A stretch of 58,461 nucleotides of DNA, from the NCBI RefSeq assembly GCF_000426605.1, contig NZ_AUFR01000018.1, forward strand, positions 1 to 58,461, written 5' to 3'. The notes under the pieces are model-generated. The model saw only the letters and a program-made list of their open reading frames with translations. It was not told the DNA's origin and searched no databases. This stretch comes from Propionibacterium acidifaciens DSM 21887. GTDB taxonomy: Bacteria > Actinomycetota > Actinomycetes > Propionibacteriales > Propionibacteriaceae. The translations under genes and the position numbers were made by a program. Positions 15,422 through 24,332 of the stretch are shown in pieces. Numbering within the stretch: the stretch's first letter is position 1; each line of letters begins with the position of its first letter.

Positions 15422-17197
15422 GTGAGCGCCTCGGCTTTCGAGCATCTGTCTCCGGCCTTCCCCGGCCGCGCCCCGTGGGGCACCTCGGGCCGACTGCGCG
15501 CCTGGCAGCGCGCCGCCCTCGACCTCTACACCGCGTCGGCGCCGCGCGACTTCCTCGCCGTGGCGACCCCCGGAGCCGGCAAGACGACCTTCGCCCTGCG
15601 GGTGGCCGCCGAACTGCTCAGCGCCCGTACGGTCCGGCGCGTCATCGTCGTGTGTCCCACCGAGCACCTCAAGACCCAGTGGGCCCGGGCCGCCGCCAAG
15701 GTCGGCATCCAGCTCGACCCCGGCCTGGGCGGGGGCGGTCGGCGGGGCCGCAGCCGCCAGTACGACGGCGTCGTCGTCACCTACGCCGGCGTCGCGGCCC
15801 GCGTCTTCCACTACCGGGCCCGCACCGAGAACGCCCGGACGCTCGTCGTCTTCGACGAGATCCACCACGCCGGCGACTCGCTGAGCTGGGGGGACGCGAT
15901 CGCCGAGGCCTTCGAGCCGGCCACGAGGCGGCTGGCCCTGACCGGCACGCCCTTCCGCAGCGACGACACGCCGATCCCGTTCATCCGATACGACCGCTTC
16001 GACGACGGCTCGCTCCACTCGCACGCCGACTACACCTACGGCTACGCGCAGGCGCTGCGCGACCAGGTCGTCCGCCCGGTCGTCTTCATGGCCTACGGCG
16101 GCACGATGCGCTGGCGCACCAGGATGGGCGACGAGGTCGAGGCCGACCTGGCCGCGCCGCTGACGAAGGACGTCACCGCCTCGGCCTGGCGCACCGCCCT
16201 CGACCCGAAGGGCGAGTGGATCGGCTCGGTGCTCCGCGCGGCCGACACCCGCCTGAGCCAGGTGCGCGTCCACATGCCCGATGCCGGCGGTCTGGTCATC
16301 GCGGCCGACCAGGAGCTGGCCCGCGCCTACCAGCGGATCCTCCACCGGATCACCGGCGAACCGCCGGTCCTCGTCGTCTCGGACGACGCGAGCTCCGGCG
16401 AGCGCATCACCGGATTCTCCCGGTCCACGGAGCGCTGGATGGTCGCCGTGCGCATGGTCTCCGAGGGCGTCGACGTGCCGCGTCTGGCCGTGGGCGTCTA
16501 TGCGACGAGCACCTCGACGCCGCTGTTCTTCGCCCAGGCCGTCGGGCGCTTCGTCCGCACCCGACGCAGGGGCGAGCTGGCGACCGTCTTCCTGCCGACG
16601 GTGCCGATCATCCTCTCCCACGCCGCTCTGCTGGAGCGCGAGCGCGACCACGTCATCGGCCGGCCCCGCACCGACGAGGGGGACCTGTGGGCGCCGGAGG
16701 AGGCGCTCATCGCCGAGGCCAACCGCGCCGAGGGGGCCGTCGACGACCTGCTCGGCCAGTTCGAGGCGCTCGAGGCGCACGCCTCCTTCGACCACGTGCT
16801 GTACGACTCGCAGGCCTACGGGCTGCCCGCCGACGCCACGAGCCAGGACGAGGCCGACTACCTGGGCCTGCCGGGCCTGCTCGAACCCGACCAGGTGAGC
16901 GCGCTGCTGCGCGAGCGGCAGCGCCGGCAGGTGCGCCGTCACGAGAAGGCCGACCGCCGGGCCAGGGTGCCGGAGCAGGTGAGTCTGCACAAGGCGCTGG
17001 AGGCCTCCCGCAAGGAGCTGAACTCGCTCGTGGCGCAGTACGCCCGCACCACCGGGGTGCCGCACTCGCACGTCCACGCCGCGCTGCGCCGCCACTGCGG
17101 CGGCCCGCCCCTGGCCCGGTGCACCGCAGAGCAGGTCGCCGAGCGCACCGCCGCGCTGCGCGAGTGGTTCCTGCACCCCGAGCGACGACCCCGCTAG
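15422..17197 (+). CDS. DEAD/DEAH-box superfamily 2 helicase
   Basis: The 591-residue helicase belongs to the SSL2/ResIII-like group of superfamily 2. Domain 1 carries a Q-like RAWQRAAL segment, Walker A TPGAGKTTFAL (about residues 56-66), motif Ia VVCPTEHLKTQW, motif II DEIHHAG and motif III ALTGTPFRS. Domain 2 includes motif V VSEGVDVPRLAVGVYATS and motif VI QAVGRFVRTRRRGE. A C-terminal basic, possibly coiled-coil region (LRERQRRQVRRHEKADRRAR) follows. The GTG start has GAGGGGAGG seven bases before it. It looks monocistronic. The substrate, DNA or RNA, cannot be read from sequence; related actinobacterial proteins are annotated only as DEAD/DEAH helicases. Confidence 0.9.
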   Translation: MSASAFEHLSPAFPGRAPWGTSGRLRAWQRAALDLYTASAPRDFLAVATPGAGKTTFALRVAAELLSARTVRRVIVVCPTEHLKTQWARAAAKVGIQLDPGLGGGGRRGRSRQYDGVVVTYAGVAARVFHYRARTENARTLVVFDEIHHAGDSLSWGDAIAEAFEPATRRLALTGTPFRSDDTPIPFIRYDRFDDGSLHSHADYTYGYAQALRDQVVRPVVFMAYGGTMRWRTRMGDEVEADLAAPLTKDVTASAWRTALDPKGEWIGSVLRAADTRLSQVRVHMPDAGGLVIAADQELARAYQRILHRITGEPPVLVVSDDASSGERITGFSRSTERWMVAVRMVSEGVDVPRLAVGVYATSTSTPLFFAQAVGRFVRTRRRGELATVFLPTVPIILSHAALLERERDHVIGRPRTDEGDLWAPEEALIAEANRAEGAVDDLLGQFEALEAHASFDHVLYDSQAYGLPADATSQDEADYLGLPGLLEPDQVSALLRERQRRQVRRHEKADRRARVPEQVSLHKALEASRKELNSLVAQYARTTGVPHSHVHAALRRHCGGPPLARCTAEQVAERTAALREWFLHPERRPR

Positions 17198-17549
17198 TCG
17201 CCGGTCGGCTCGCCCCGGCCCGGGGACGCGCTGCAATGCGGCCGGAGCATGACAAGGTGCGGTCGGTTGGCAAGGTGCGGTCGGCCCGCCCCGGGACGCC
17301 GCCTCCGAGGGGAGGGTTTGTTCGCAGGAGGCTCGGCGAAAGGTATGACCCCTGGTCGTGGCTGGGTCCATGGGTGCTGCGAGCAAGCCTCGAAGCATCA
17401 TTGGAGGACTCGCTGTCCGCCTCGGCTCGGGGCGCCGCCGGGGTCGGCGGCGCCCGGCCGCCGGTCGGGTTCCGGCAGCCGCCCCGGGCGCGGGTAGCCT
17501 CGGAGGGGTTCCCCACGGGGAACAGCCCGACCTCGAGAGGAGCCTCACG
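17198..17549. other. Intergenic region with tandem 14-bp repeat and hairpin
   Basis: No supported gene. A 14-bp unit CAAGGTGCGGTCGG occurs twice (17253-17266, 17271-17284) with 4 bp between. A perfect 10-bp stem with 6-nt loop lies at 17430-17455 (arms GGGCGCCGCC and GGCGGCGCCC). An open frame joins this stretch to the following gene, but its composition and lack of a ribosome binding site argue against translation. Confidence 0.45.
17430..17455 (+). terminator. Possible terminator or leader hairpin upstream of the sanA-like gene
   Basis: Perfect 10-bp inverted repeat with a 6-nt G-rich loop. It is 232 bp past the helicase stop and 94 bp before the next start, so it could end helicase transcription or sit in the leader of the next gene. 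Confidence 0.4.
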
Positions 17550-18209
17550 GTGATCAAGTTCCTACGCCGGCTCATCGGCACCGTCATCGTGCTGGCCGTC
17601 GTCGTCGTGGTGGGCTGCTTCGCCTGGGTGCGCACGGTCGCGCGCGACCGCGTCGTCAGCGCGGGCGAGGCGCCCTACCGGGACGTCGCCCTCGTCCTGG
17701 GGGCTGGTCTGACGTCCGACGGGACGCCGTCGCCGTACCTGTCGGGGCGTCTCGACGAGGCCATCGCGCTCTACCGGGCCGGTTCGGTGAGCGTCGTCCT
17801 CGTCAGCGGGGACAACCGCACCACCTCGTACTCCGAACCGAGCGCGATGGCCGACTACCTCATCGACCGCGGCATCCCCGAGGACGACGTGATCGCCGAC
17901 TACGCCGGGCTCGACACCTACGACTCCTGCTACCGGGCGCGCGACATCTTCGGCGTCTCCTCGGTGACCGTGATCGGGCAGAGCTACCACATCGCCCGCG
18001 CCGTCACGACCTGCCGGATGCTCGGTCTGGACGCCATCGGCGTCGGCAACGAGCAGCCCCACGGCACGAGCACCTGGCGCCGGGGCGTCGTCCGCGAGCT
18101 CGGGTCGAACGTGAAGCTCGCCGTCGACCTGCTCAGGCGCCGCGAGGCCACCATCATGGGCGGGAAGGAGACCTCGGTCACCGATGCGCTGGCCCGTCAC
18201 GGGCGCTGA
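17550..18209 (+). CDS. SanA/YdcF-like membrane protein (DUF218)
   Basis: The 219-residue protein has an N-terminal signal anchor (RRLIGTVIVLAVVVVVGCFAWV), then a DUF218 domain typical of SanA ('vancomycin high-temperature exclusion'): DVALVLGAGL, SPYLSGRLDEAIALYRAG, VLVSGDNRTTSYSEPSAM and TVIGQSYHIARAV. SanA-type proteins affect the cell-envelope barrier; the chemical activity is not established. The GTG start is preceded by GAGAGGAG. The gene converges on the second ABC importer operon, leaving a 127-bp spacer in which I see no clear terminator. Confidence 0.85.
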   Translation: MIKFLRRLIGTVIVLAVVVVVGCFAWVRTVARDRVVSAGEAPYRDVALVLGAGLTSDGTPSPYLSGRLDEAIALYRAGSVSVVLVSGDNRTTSYSEPSAMADYLIDRGIPEDDVIADYAGLDTYDSCYRARDIFGVSSVTVIGQSYHIARAVTTCRMLGLDAIGVGNEQPHGTSTWRRGVVRELGSNVKLAVDLLRRREATIMGGKETSVTDALARHGR

Positions 18210-18336
18210 ACCCCGTCCCGATGGGGCCGTGGCTGCTGTCGCCGATCATGATCGCCAGCCTGACGCGGACCCTCGCACGCGGCTCGGCTCGGCGCTGGCG
18301 TGGCCGTTCCCGGACGGACTGGCCAGCGGGTTCCGG

Positions 18337-19134
18337 TCAGGGGCCCTGCTCCTCCCAGCTCGGGTCCATGAGCAGGCGCCGTTCCCCGGTGACAGGATGA
18401 TGGACAGTGGTGATCAGCACACCGAAGACCGGTTCCAGAACGCTGGGGACGAGGACCTCGTCCGGGGCGCCGTGCGCGACGAGCTGTCCGTGGTCGAGCA
18501 CGACGACTTGGTCGGCGTACCTCATCGCCATTCCCAGGTCGTGCAGGGCGGCGATGACTGTGCGCCCACTGCCACGTACCGTGTGCAGCAAGCTGTGCTG
18601 GTAGCGCACGTCGAGGTGGTTCGTGGGCTCGTCGAGAATGACGAGCGGCGTGCGTTGGGCCAGGGCCCTGGCGAGCAGGACGCGGCGCCGTTCCCCGCCG
18701 GACAACTCACTCATGGGTCGGTCGACGAAGTCGAGCATGTCGACCTCGCGCAATGCCTCGTCGATGACGTGCCGTTGCGCACCGTCCCCGGGTCCCCACG
18801 GGGGACGGTGCGGCAGCAGACCGAGCGCGACGACGTCGCTGACCCGTACGTCGGGGCGGCCGAGGGCCTCCTGCTCGACGAAGGCCAACTGTTTTGCGCG
18901 CTCCCGCAAGGGCCACTGCTTCAGCGGTCGGCCCCTGAGCTCGATGTTCCCACTGGCCGGGCGCCGTAGCCCTGCGAGCAGGCGAAGCAGCGTCGACTTG
19001 CCCGACCCGTTGGGCCCGATCACTGCGAGGAACTCGTGGGGCATGCACGCCAGGCAGACGGAATCGAGAATGCGATGCCTTCCTGCGTCGAAGCAGAGCC
19101 CTGTGGCGCTGAGGAATGGTTGCTGCCTGCTCAT
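18337..19134 (-). CDS. ABC importer ATPase, second corrinoid-type operon
   Basis: The 265-residue ATPase has Walker A GPNGSGKST, signature LSGGERRR, Walker B PLVILDEPTNHLD and H-loop IAALHD, all of the FecE/BtuD type. It closely resembles the ATPase at 1962-2783 in motif spacing. It ends the lipoprotein-permease-ATPase operon and overlaps the permease stop by 4 bp. Its C-terminus is longer than the minimal domain and includes TTVHHPVTGERRLLMDPSW. It should drive uptake of a corrinoid, judged by the riboswitch at the operon's head. Confidence 0.9.
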   Translation of the reverse strand: MSRQQPFLSATGLCFDAGRHRILDSVCLACMPHEFLAVIGPNGSGKSTLLRLLAGLRRPASGNIELRGRPLKQWPLRERAKQLAFVEQEALGRPDVRVSDVVALGLLPHRPPWGPGDGAQRHVIDEALREVDMLDFVDRPMSELSGGERRRVLLARALAQRTPLVILDEPTNHLDVRYQHSLLHTVRGSGRTVIAALHDLGMAMRYADQVVVLDHGQLVAHGAPDEVLVPSVLEPVFGVLITTVHHPVTGERRLLMDPSWEEQGP

Positions 19135-20207
19135 GACTCGTCTCCGAACCGGTAGCGCCGTCGTCCGAGCAGCAGGAGGAAGACCGGGGCCCCGACGAGG
19201 CCTGTCACGACGCTCAGCGGTACCTCCATCGGTGCCGCCGTGGCACGCGCCGCAGCGTCGACCCAGATCATGAGGAAAGCGCCGAGCAGCAGTGAGACCG
19301 GCAGCATCGACCGGTGCCTTGCCCCGACCAGGATGCGTGCCATGTGCGGCACGACGAGACCGACGAAACCGATGCCCCCGGAGACGGCCACGACGACACC
19401 GACAAGCCCGGACTGCAGGACGAACAACAGCACGCGCAACTGTCTGACGGGCACCCCGAGCGAGAGCGCGGCATCAACACCTGTGGCGAGGGCGTCGAGC
19501 CAACCGGCAGCGGCCTGGGCGACTCCGTGGGCGAGGACGACCGCGAGGAAGGGGAGCAGCAGTTTGCTCCAGTCGGCCCCCGACAGGCTGCCGAGCAACC
19601 AGAAGAGGACCGACTGCGCGGCCTGAGGTTCGGCGCTGCGGAAGATGAGACAGCTGGACACCGAAGAGAACGCCGAGCTGAGCACGGTGCCCGTCAGCAC
19701 CAGCCGCAACGGGGTCAGCCCGCCCTGGAGGAGCGTGATCCCGAACACCAGGGCTGCTGCTGTGAGCGAGCCGACGAGTGCACCGAGCGACAGCGCCCAC
19801 AGGCCGGCGGCGCCGAACACGCCCAACGTGATGACAGCAGAGGCACCCATGCCTGCTCCTGAGGAGATGCCGAGTAGGAAGGGGTCCGCCAGCGGGTTGC
19901 GCACGAGGGTCTGGATGATCGTACCTGCGAGGGAAAGTCCCGCGCCGACGATGGCTGCGAGCAGGACCCGGGGCAGACGGATGTTCCAGACGATCGTGTC
20001 CGCCACGTTGGGGGCCCCGGCATGGTTCAGACGGTTGACGATGACGGAGATGACTTCGGAAATCGGCACGTCCGAGGCGCCGATGCCAGTGGCAGCGGCG
20101 ATGCTCAGGGGAATCGCGACCAGCAGAACGATGACCACGGGCGCAGCGGGCAGCTGCCGCGCCCGTGGTCGGCCGACTTGGCTACCACGGTGTTGCGAGT
20201 GGCTCAC
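19131..20207 (-). CDS. ABC importer permease (BtuC/FecCD family), second operon
   Basis: The 358-residue FecCD-type permease has many hydrophobic helices. Landmarks match those of the permease at 2780-3850: IRLPRVLLAAIVGAGLSLAG, IQTLVRNPLADPFLLGISSG, GLTPLRLVLTGTVLSSAF and GGIGFVGLVVPHMARI. The N-terminus is basic (SQHRGSQVGRPRARQL). It overlaps both neighbours by 4 bp. The operon order (lipoprotein first) differs from the first operon (permease first), so the two loci are not a simple recent tandem copy. Confidence 0.92.
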   Translation of the reverse strand: MSHSQHRGSQVGRPRARQLPAAPVVIVLLVAIPLSIAAATGIGASDVPISEVISVIVNRLNHAGAPNVADTIVWNIRLPRVLLAAIVGAGLSLAGTIIQTLVRNPLADPFLLGISSGAGMGASAVITLGVFGAAGLWALSLGALVGSLTAAALVFGITLLQGGLTPLRLVLTGTVLSSAFSSVSSCLIFRSAEPQAAQSVLFWLLGSLSGADWSKLLLPFLAVVLAHGVAQAAAGWLDALATGVDAALSLGVPVRQLRVLLFVLQSGLVGVVVAVSGGIGFVGLVVPHMARILVGARHRSMLPVSLLLGAFLMIWVDAAARATAAPMEVPLSVVTGLVGAPVFLLLLGRRRYRFGDES

Positions 20208-21289
20208 GCGCCGTACCCGCCGAACGCGCCAGTGATCCCCGAGTCGGGGGTCAGGCCCATCTGGTCGAACTGCTGGCGCAGCGACTCTGCGGCGGCGATG
20301 TTCGGGGAGCCGCTGGTGAACAGAGCCAGCGGCAGGACGATGATCCGATTCTGCTCGATGACCGGCAGGTTCTTCAGCCCCTCCTGGTTGCGCAAGGTGT
20401 CGAGTTTGGTCGTGACCTCGTCAGCGTTGCCACTGCGGTAGTCCATGATGACGATGACGTCGGGCTGGGCCTGGGCCACGGACTCCCAGCTGGCGTGGAA
20501 CCAAGTGGTGTCCTGATCGGCGAAGATGTTCTGGCCGCCGGCCTTCTCGATGATGCCCTGCGGCGCCCCGTTGCCCCCGGAGGTGTACAGGTCATCGGTA
20601 CCGGAGTCGAAGAGCAGCACTTTGGGCGCCGCCTCTGGCCGGGGTGCGGCGTCGAGCGCGTCGAGCCGGGCGTTGAGGTCTGCGATCCGTTCCTCGGCTT
20701 GCTGCTGGTGACCTGTCAGCTCACCGTAGTTGGCCAAGTCGGTGCGCACGGCATCCCAGGGCCCCATGACGCCGAGCTTCGAGCCAGGGTCTGTCGGGTC
20801 CTGTCGGCAGGAGTCGGAGATGACATAGGTGGGGATGCCGTTGGCATTCGCCACTTCGGGGGTGACGCCGCTGGAGCCGGCGAACAAACCGGAGTACGAA
20901 CCGATGAGCAGGTCCGGGTTCTTCGCGACGATCGACTCGAGGGGGATGGGGGACTGCAGACGGGGGATGGCCGAGACGTCGACGCCGTAGAGCTGTTGGA
21001 ACACCTCGTCGTTGTTCTCGTTGAGCGACATGGCGGCGATCTGGTCGACGGCGCCGACATCGAGCAGGGTGCCGACATTCGACGAGTTGCTGGTGGCGAC
21101 GATGCGCTCGACCGGGGTGTCGTAGGTCTTCTCCTCGCCGCAGTTGGTCAGCTGAACACTGCCTTGGCCCGAGCCGGTCGCCTCCGGTGAGGCCGTGGTG
21201 GGCGCTGGCGGCTGGGAGCAGCCGACGAGCAGGATGGACAGGAGTGCTGCCTGGGCGGCCAACACGGGCTTGTGAGGGGTCGGTGACAT
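20204..21289 (-). CDS. ABC importer substrate-binding lipoprotein, second corrinoid-type operon
   Basis: The 361-residue binding protein has a lipoprotein signal ending in LSILLVGC (Cys about residue 23), a Pro/Ala/Thr linker, then a TroA/FecB-like fold beginning VQLTNCGEEKTYDTPVERIV, shared with the paralogue at 889-1965. Both also keep a Cys-Arg-Gln segment (SDSCRQ, SETCRQ). The start is ATG 21287-21289 after GGAAGGAACC; the 32 in-frame residues upstream look like leader sequence. It is the first gene of the operon and lies 110 bp after a cobalamin aptamer. Cobalamin or a related corrinoid is the inferred ligand. Confidence 0.87.
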   Translation of the reverse strand: MSPTPHKPVLAAQAALLSILLVGCSQPPAPTTASPEATGSGQGSVQLTNCGEEKTYDTPVERIVATSNSSNVGTLLDVGAVDQIAAMSLNENNDEVFQQLYGVDVSAIPRLQSPIPLESIVAKNPDLLIGSYSGLFAGSSGVTPEVANANGIPTYVISDSCRQDPTDPGSKLGVMGPWDAVRTDLANYGELTGHQQQAEERIADLNARLDALDAAPRPEAAPKVLLFDSGTDDLYTSGGNGAPQGIIEKAGGQNIFADQDTTWFHASWESVAQAQPDVIVIMDYRSGNADEVTTKLDTLRNQEGLKNLPVIEQNRIIVLPLALFTSGSPNIAAAESLRQQFDQMGLTPDSGITGAFGGYGA

Positions 21290-21399
21290 GAGGTTCCTTC
21301 CGGATGGCTCAGACGCGGAGCATCGAATGGCACGTGAGGCGGGGCATGCGCATCGGTGCGTCGCCTGCGTGCCGTCACGACTCATGCGGGTGCATGCGC

Positions 21400-21560
21400 C
21401 GGCCAGCAGGTTTTCGGACTCGGGGTCATCCGAACGGGGCCCTTCCCAGACCTGTGGCCCAGTGGCTCATGCCCCGCCCGTCACCGCTCACCGCTGCGCG
21501 TCAGTGCCGGACTCTCACCGGCTTCCCTGGGGCGCAGGTCGCGCTGCGCGCTGCGCTGCA
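21400..21560 (-). ncRNA. Cobalamin riboswitch, operon 2
   Basis: The minus strand reads GGGAAGCCGGTGAGAGTCC, GGCACTGACGCGCAGCGGTG, GTGACGGGCGGGGC, GCCACTGG, GGGAAGG and GAGTCCGAAAACCTGCTGGC in the canonical order of the cobalamin aptamer. It precedes the lipoprotein-permease-ATPase operon. A G/C-rich helix likely closes the 5' side around 21530-21560. I could not find an obvious start-codon hairpin like that of operon 1, so its mode of control is open. Confidence 0.93.
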
Positions 21561-21831
21561 CCCTTGACTGGCGCCAGTCATGTTACCGGTTACCGGCAGT
21601 ATTGAGCCGGTACCACGGGGCACGGTGGTTGATTCGTTGGCGCGCTGAGCGGGCCCAGAGCCGCTGCGTGCCGGAACGGCCGTCCCCGCCACGATCGGCG
21701 GCTGCGCACATCGCGGGTCGTGGCGCTGGTCGGGCGTTCTCGGGCGGCTTCGCGTCAGGCGGCACCGGTCCACCGCTGCGCGGCTGAGAACGAGCGGGTC
21801 AAGCCGCCGGGGGCCGTGGGACAATGAGGTC
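21561..21831. promoter_or_regulatory. Divergent promoter region of riboswitch operon 2 and argS
   Basis: A perfect 14-bp palindrome, GACTGGCGCCAGTC (21566-21579), is followed by a tandem heptamer GTTACCG GTTACCG (21582-21595). Both are close to where transcription of the riboswitch leader should begin and may be an operator or the 5' hairpin of the RNA. The remainder up to argS holds no supported gene. Confidence 0.35.
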
Positions 21832-23466
21832 ATGTCGTCTCTGCCGTCCCAGCTGTCCGCCCGCATCGAGGCCGTCGCCGGCGCCGATCCCGAACTGAGG
21901 CCCGCGACGAGACCCCAGTTCGGGCACTTCCAGTCGAACGTCGCCCTGCGCCTGGCCAGGACAGAGGGGCGCCCGCCGCGCGAGCTCGCGGCCGGCATCA
22001 TCGACCGGCTCGACGTCTCGGACCTGTGCGAGCCCCCCGAGCTGGCCGGCCCCGGGTTCATCAACTTCCGCCTGCGCCCCGACGTGCTGGCCGCCGCCGT
22101 CAACGACCAGTACGCCGACGAGCACGCCGGCATCGTCCAGGCCGAACGGCCCCAGCGCGTCGTCATCGACTACTCCGCGCCGAACGCCGCCAAGCAGATG
22201 CACGTCGGGCATCTGCGCTCGACGATCATCGGCGACTGCTTCCACCGCGTCCTCGCGGCGAAGGGCCACACGGTCATCCCGCAGAACCACATCGGCGACT
22301 GGGGCCGACAGTTCGGCATGCTCATCGAGCAGGCCCTCGACGAGGGGCTCGACCTGTCGACCCTCGACCTGGCCGGCGCCGAGGAGCTCTACAAGCGCGC
22401 CAATGCGCACATCGAGACCGACGAGGACTTCGCCGATCGCTCGCGCGACCGGGTCGTCGCCCTGCAGGCCGGTGACGGCCCCACCCGCGGGATGTGGGGC
22501 GCGCTCGTCGGCCTGTCGAAGGCCGGCTTCAACCGCACCTACGCGCGGATGAACGTGCGCCTCACCGACGCCGACTACGACGGCGAGTCGTTCTACAACG
22601 ACATGCTCCCGCAGATCTGCGACGACCTGGAGTCCCGCGGCATCGCCGTGCGCGACGGGGGCGCCCTCGTCGCCTTCGTCGACGGCTACGAAGCCCCGGC
22701 CATCCTCCGCAACTCGCAGGGCGGCTACGGATACGACGTCACCGACGTGGCCGCCGTGCGCCACCGGGTCGACGACCTGCACGCCGACCGCCTCGTCTAC
22801 GTCGTCGGCTCGGAGCAGACCCGCCACTTCAACCTCGTCTTCGCGCTCACCCGCCGGGCCGGCTACCTACCCGAGGGCGTCGAGGCCCGCCACGTCGGCT
22901 ACGGCATGGTGCTCGGCCCCGACGGCAAGAAGTTCTCCACCCGCGAGGGCACGGCCGTTCACCTCGACGACCTGCTCGACGAGGCCGAGGAGCACGCGTC
23001 CCCCCAGATCGCCCTGGCCGCGATCAAGTACGCCGATCTGTCGAACGCCCTCCAGAAGGACTACGTCTTCGACCCCGCGCGCATGACGGCCACCACCGGC
23101 GACACCGGCCCCTATCTGCAGTACGCGCACGCCCGGGTCTGCCAGATCCTGCGCCGTGCCGAGGCCGAGGGGCGCACGAGCGGCCCGGTCACCGTGCTCG
23201 AGGAGCCCGCCGAGCAGGAGCTCGCCCTGTGGCTGACCCGCTTCGGCGAGGCCGTCGACGAGGTCGCCGACGAGCTGGCTCCCCACAAGCTGTGCACCTA
23301 TCTGTTCGAGCTCGCCACCAAGTACTCGGTCTTCTACGAGAACTGCCCCGTGCTGAGGAGCACGGGGCAGGTCCTCGCCTCCCGCCTGGGCCTGTGCGCG
23401 GCCACCCGCAGGGTGCTGGCCACCGGCCTCGACCTGCTCGGCATCGAGGCCCCGGAGCGCATGTGA
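21832..23466 (+). CDS. argS: Arginyl-tRNA synthetase
   Basis: The 544-residue class I synthetase charges tRNA-Arg. An N-terminal Add-1-like domain (residues 1-90, containing QFGHFQSNVALRLA) precedes the Rossmann catalytic core. That core has the HIGH-equivalent SAPNAAKQMHVGHLRST and the KMSKS-equivalent GPDGKKFSTREG. The C-terminal DALR anticodon-binding helical domain includes TGPYLQYAHARVCQILRRA and ends in LGIEAPERM. Length is slightly below the usual 550-590. Its stop overlaps the larE start by 4 bp, placing this housekeeping gene at the head of the lar operon. Confidence 0.95.
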   Translation: MSSLPSQLSARIEAVAGADPELRPATRPQFGHFQSNVALRLARTEGRPPRELAAGIIDRLDVSDLCEPPELAGPGFINFRLRPDVLAAAVNDQYADEHAGIVQAERPQRVVIDYSAPNAAKQMHVGHLRSTIIGDCFHRVLAAKGHTVIPQNHIGDWGRQFGMLIEQALDEGLDLSTLDLAGAEELYKRANAHIETDEDFADRSRDRVVALQAGDGPTRGMWGALVGLSKAGFNRTYARMNVRLTDADYDGESFYNDMLPQICDDLESRGIAVRDGGALVAFVDGYEAPAILRNSQGGYGYDVTDVAAVRHRVDDLHADRLVYVVGSEQTRHFNLVFALTRRAGYLPEGVEARHVGYGMVLGPDGKKFSTREGTAVHLDDLLDEAEEHASPQIALAAIKYADLSNALQKDYVFDPARMTATTGDTGPYLQYAHARVCQILRRAEAEGRTSGPVTVLEEPAEQELALWLTRFGEAVDEVADELAPHKLCTYLFELATKYSVFYENCPVLRSTGQVLASRLGLCAATRRVLATGLDLLGIEAPERM

Positions 23467-24332
23467 GCACGGCACCGGTTCCCCCGTGCGACGGCGCGGA
23501 TTCGATGGCGGAGCGGCTCATCGCGCACCTGCGGAAGGCGCTGCCGTCCGGCCGACTCGGCGTCGCCTACTCCGGCGGCGTCGACTCGGCCCTGCTGTGC
23601 GCCGCCGCGGTGCGGGCCCTCGGGGCCGACCGGGTGCTCGCGCTGCTGGCCGTCTCCGACTCGCTGGCCTCCCGGGAGCGCCGGCTCGCCCACGCCACGG
23701 CCGAGTCCATCGGCGTGCCCCTGGTCGAGGTCGTCACCCACGAGGGCGAGGTCGCCGGCTACGCGGACAACGGCGCGGACCGCTGCTTCTTCTGCAAGAA
23801 CGAGCTGTTCACCGTCATCGACGAGCAGCTCGCCGCGCAGTACGGGCTCGCCGCGGTCGCCTACGGGGAGAACGCGGACGACCGGATGCGGCCCGACCGT
23901 CCCGGCGCCCGGGCCGCGACCGCCCACCGGGTGCTGCGCCCCCTCGCCGACTGCGGCGCCACGAAGACGCAGGTGCGCGCCCTCGCCCGCGCCTGGGGGG
24001 TGCCGGTCGCCGACAAGCCGGCGGCGCCCTGCCTGGCCAGCCGCGTCCCGCACGGAGATCCGGTGACGGCCGAGAAGCTGCACCGGATCGACGCGGCCGA
24101 GGACGTCGTGCTGGCCGCCGGCTTCAGCGACGCGCGGGTGCGCCACCACGGCCCCGTCGCCCGCATCGAGGTGCCGGCCGACGAGCTCGGGCGTCTCGCC
24201 GACGCCGCGCTGCGCCGCCGTCTCGTCGAGGGCGTGCGGGCCGCCGGGTTCCGCTTCGTGACGCTCGACCTGGCAGGCATCCAGTCGGGCGCGTTCACCC
24301 TGCCGCTCGTGGCCGCGGGGCGTCATGACTGA
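23463..24332 (+). CDS. larE: ATP-dependent sacrificial sulfur transferase LarE
   Basis: The 289-residue PP-loop protein adenylates the pyridinium dicarboxylate nucleotide and donates sulfur from its own cysteine, making the nickel-pincer nucleotide precursor. Motifs are the PP-loop YSGGVDSALL (about residue 40), CFFCKNELF with a CxxC pair, and PCLASRVPHGD. The Cys of this last motif corresponds, as I recall the family, to the sacrificial cysteine. The start is GTG, overlapping argS by 4 bp; a later in-frame ATG (about codon 15) is possible. Followed by larB with an 8-bp overlap. Confidence 0.9.
   Translation: MSTAPVPPCDGADSMAERLIAHLRKALPSGRLGVAYSGGVDSALLCAAAVRALGADRVLALLAVSDSLASRERRLAHATAESIGVPLVEVVTHEGEVAGYADNGADRCFFCKNELFTVIDEQLAAQYGLAAVAYGENADDRMRPDRPGARAATAHRVLRPLADCGATKTQVRALARAWGVPVADKPAAPCLASRVPHGDPVTAEKLHRIDAAEDVVLAAGFSDARVRHHGPVARIEVPADELGRLADAALRRRLVEGVRAAGFRFVTLDLAGIQSGAFTLPLVAAGRHD

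Noticed and set aside
15185-17635. 816-codon minus-strand frame opposite the helicase
   Set aside because: No domain recognised and low-complexity Arg/Gly/Asp content; all helicase motifs are on the plus strand.
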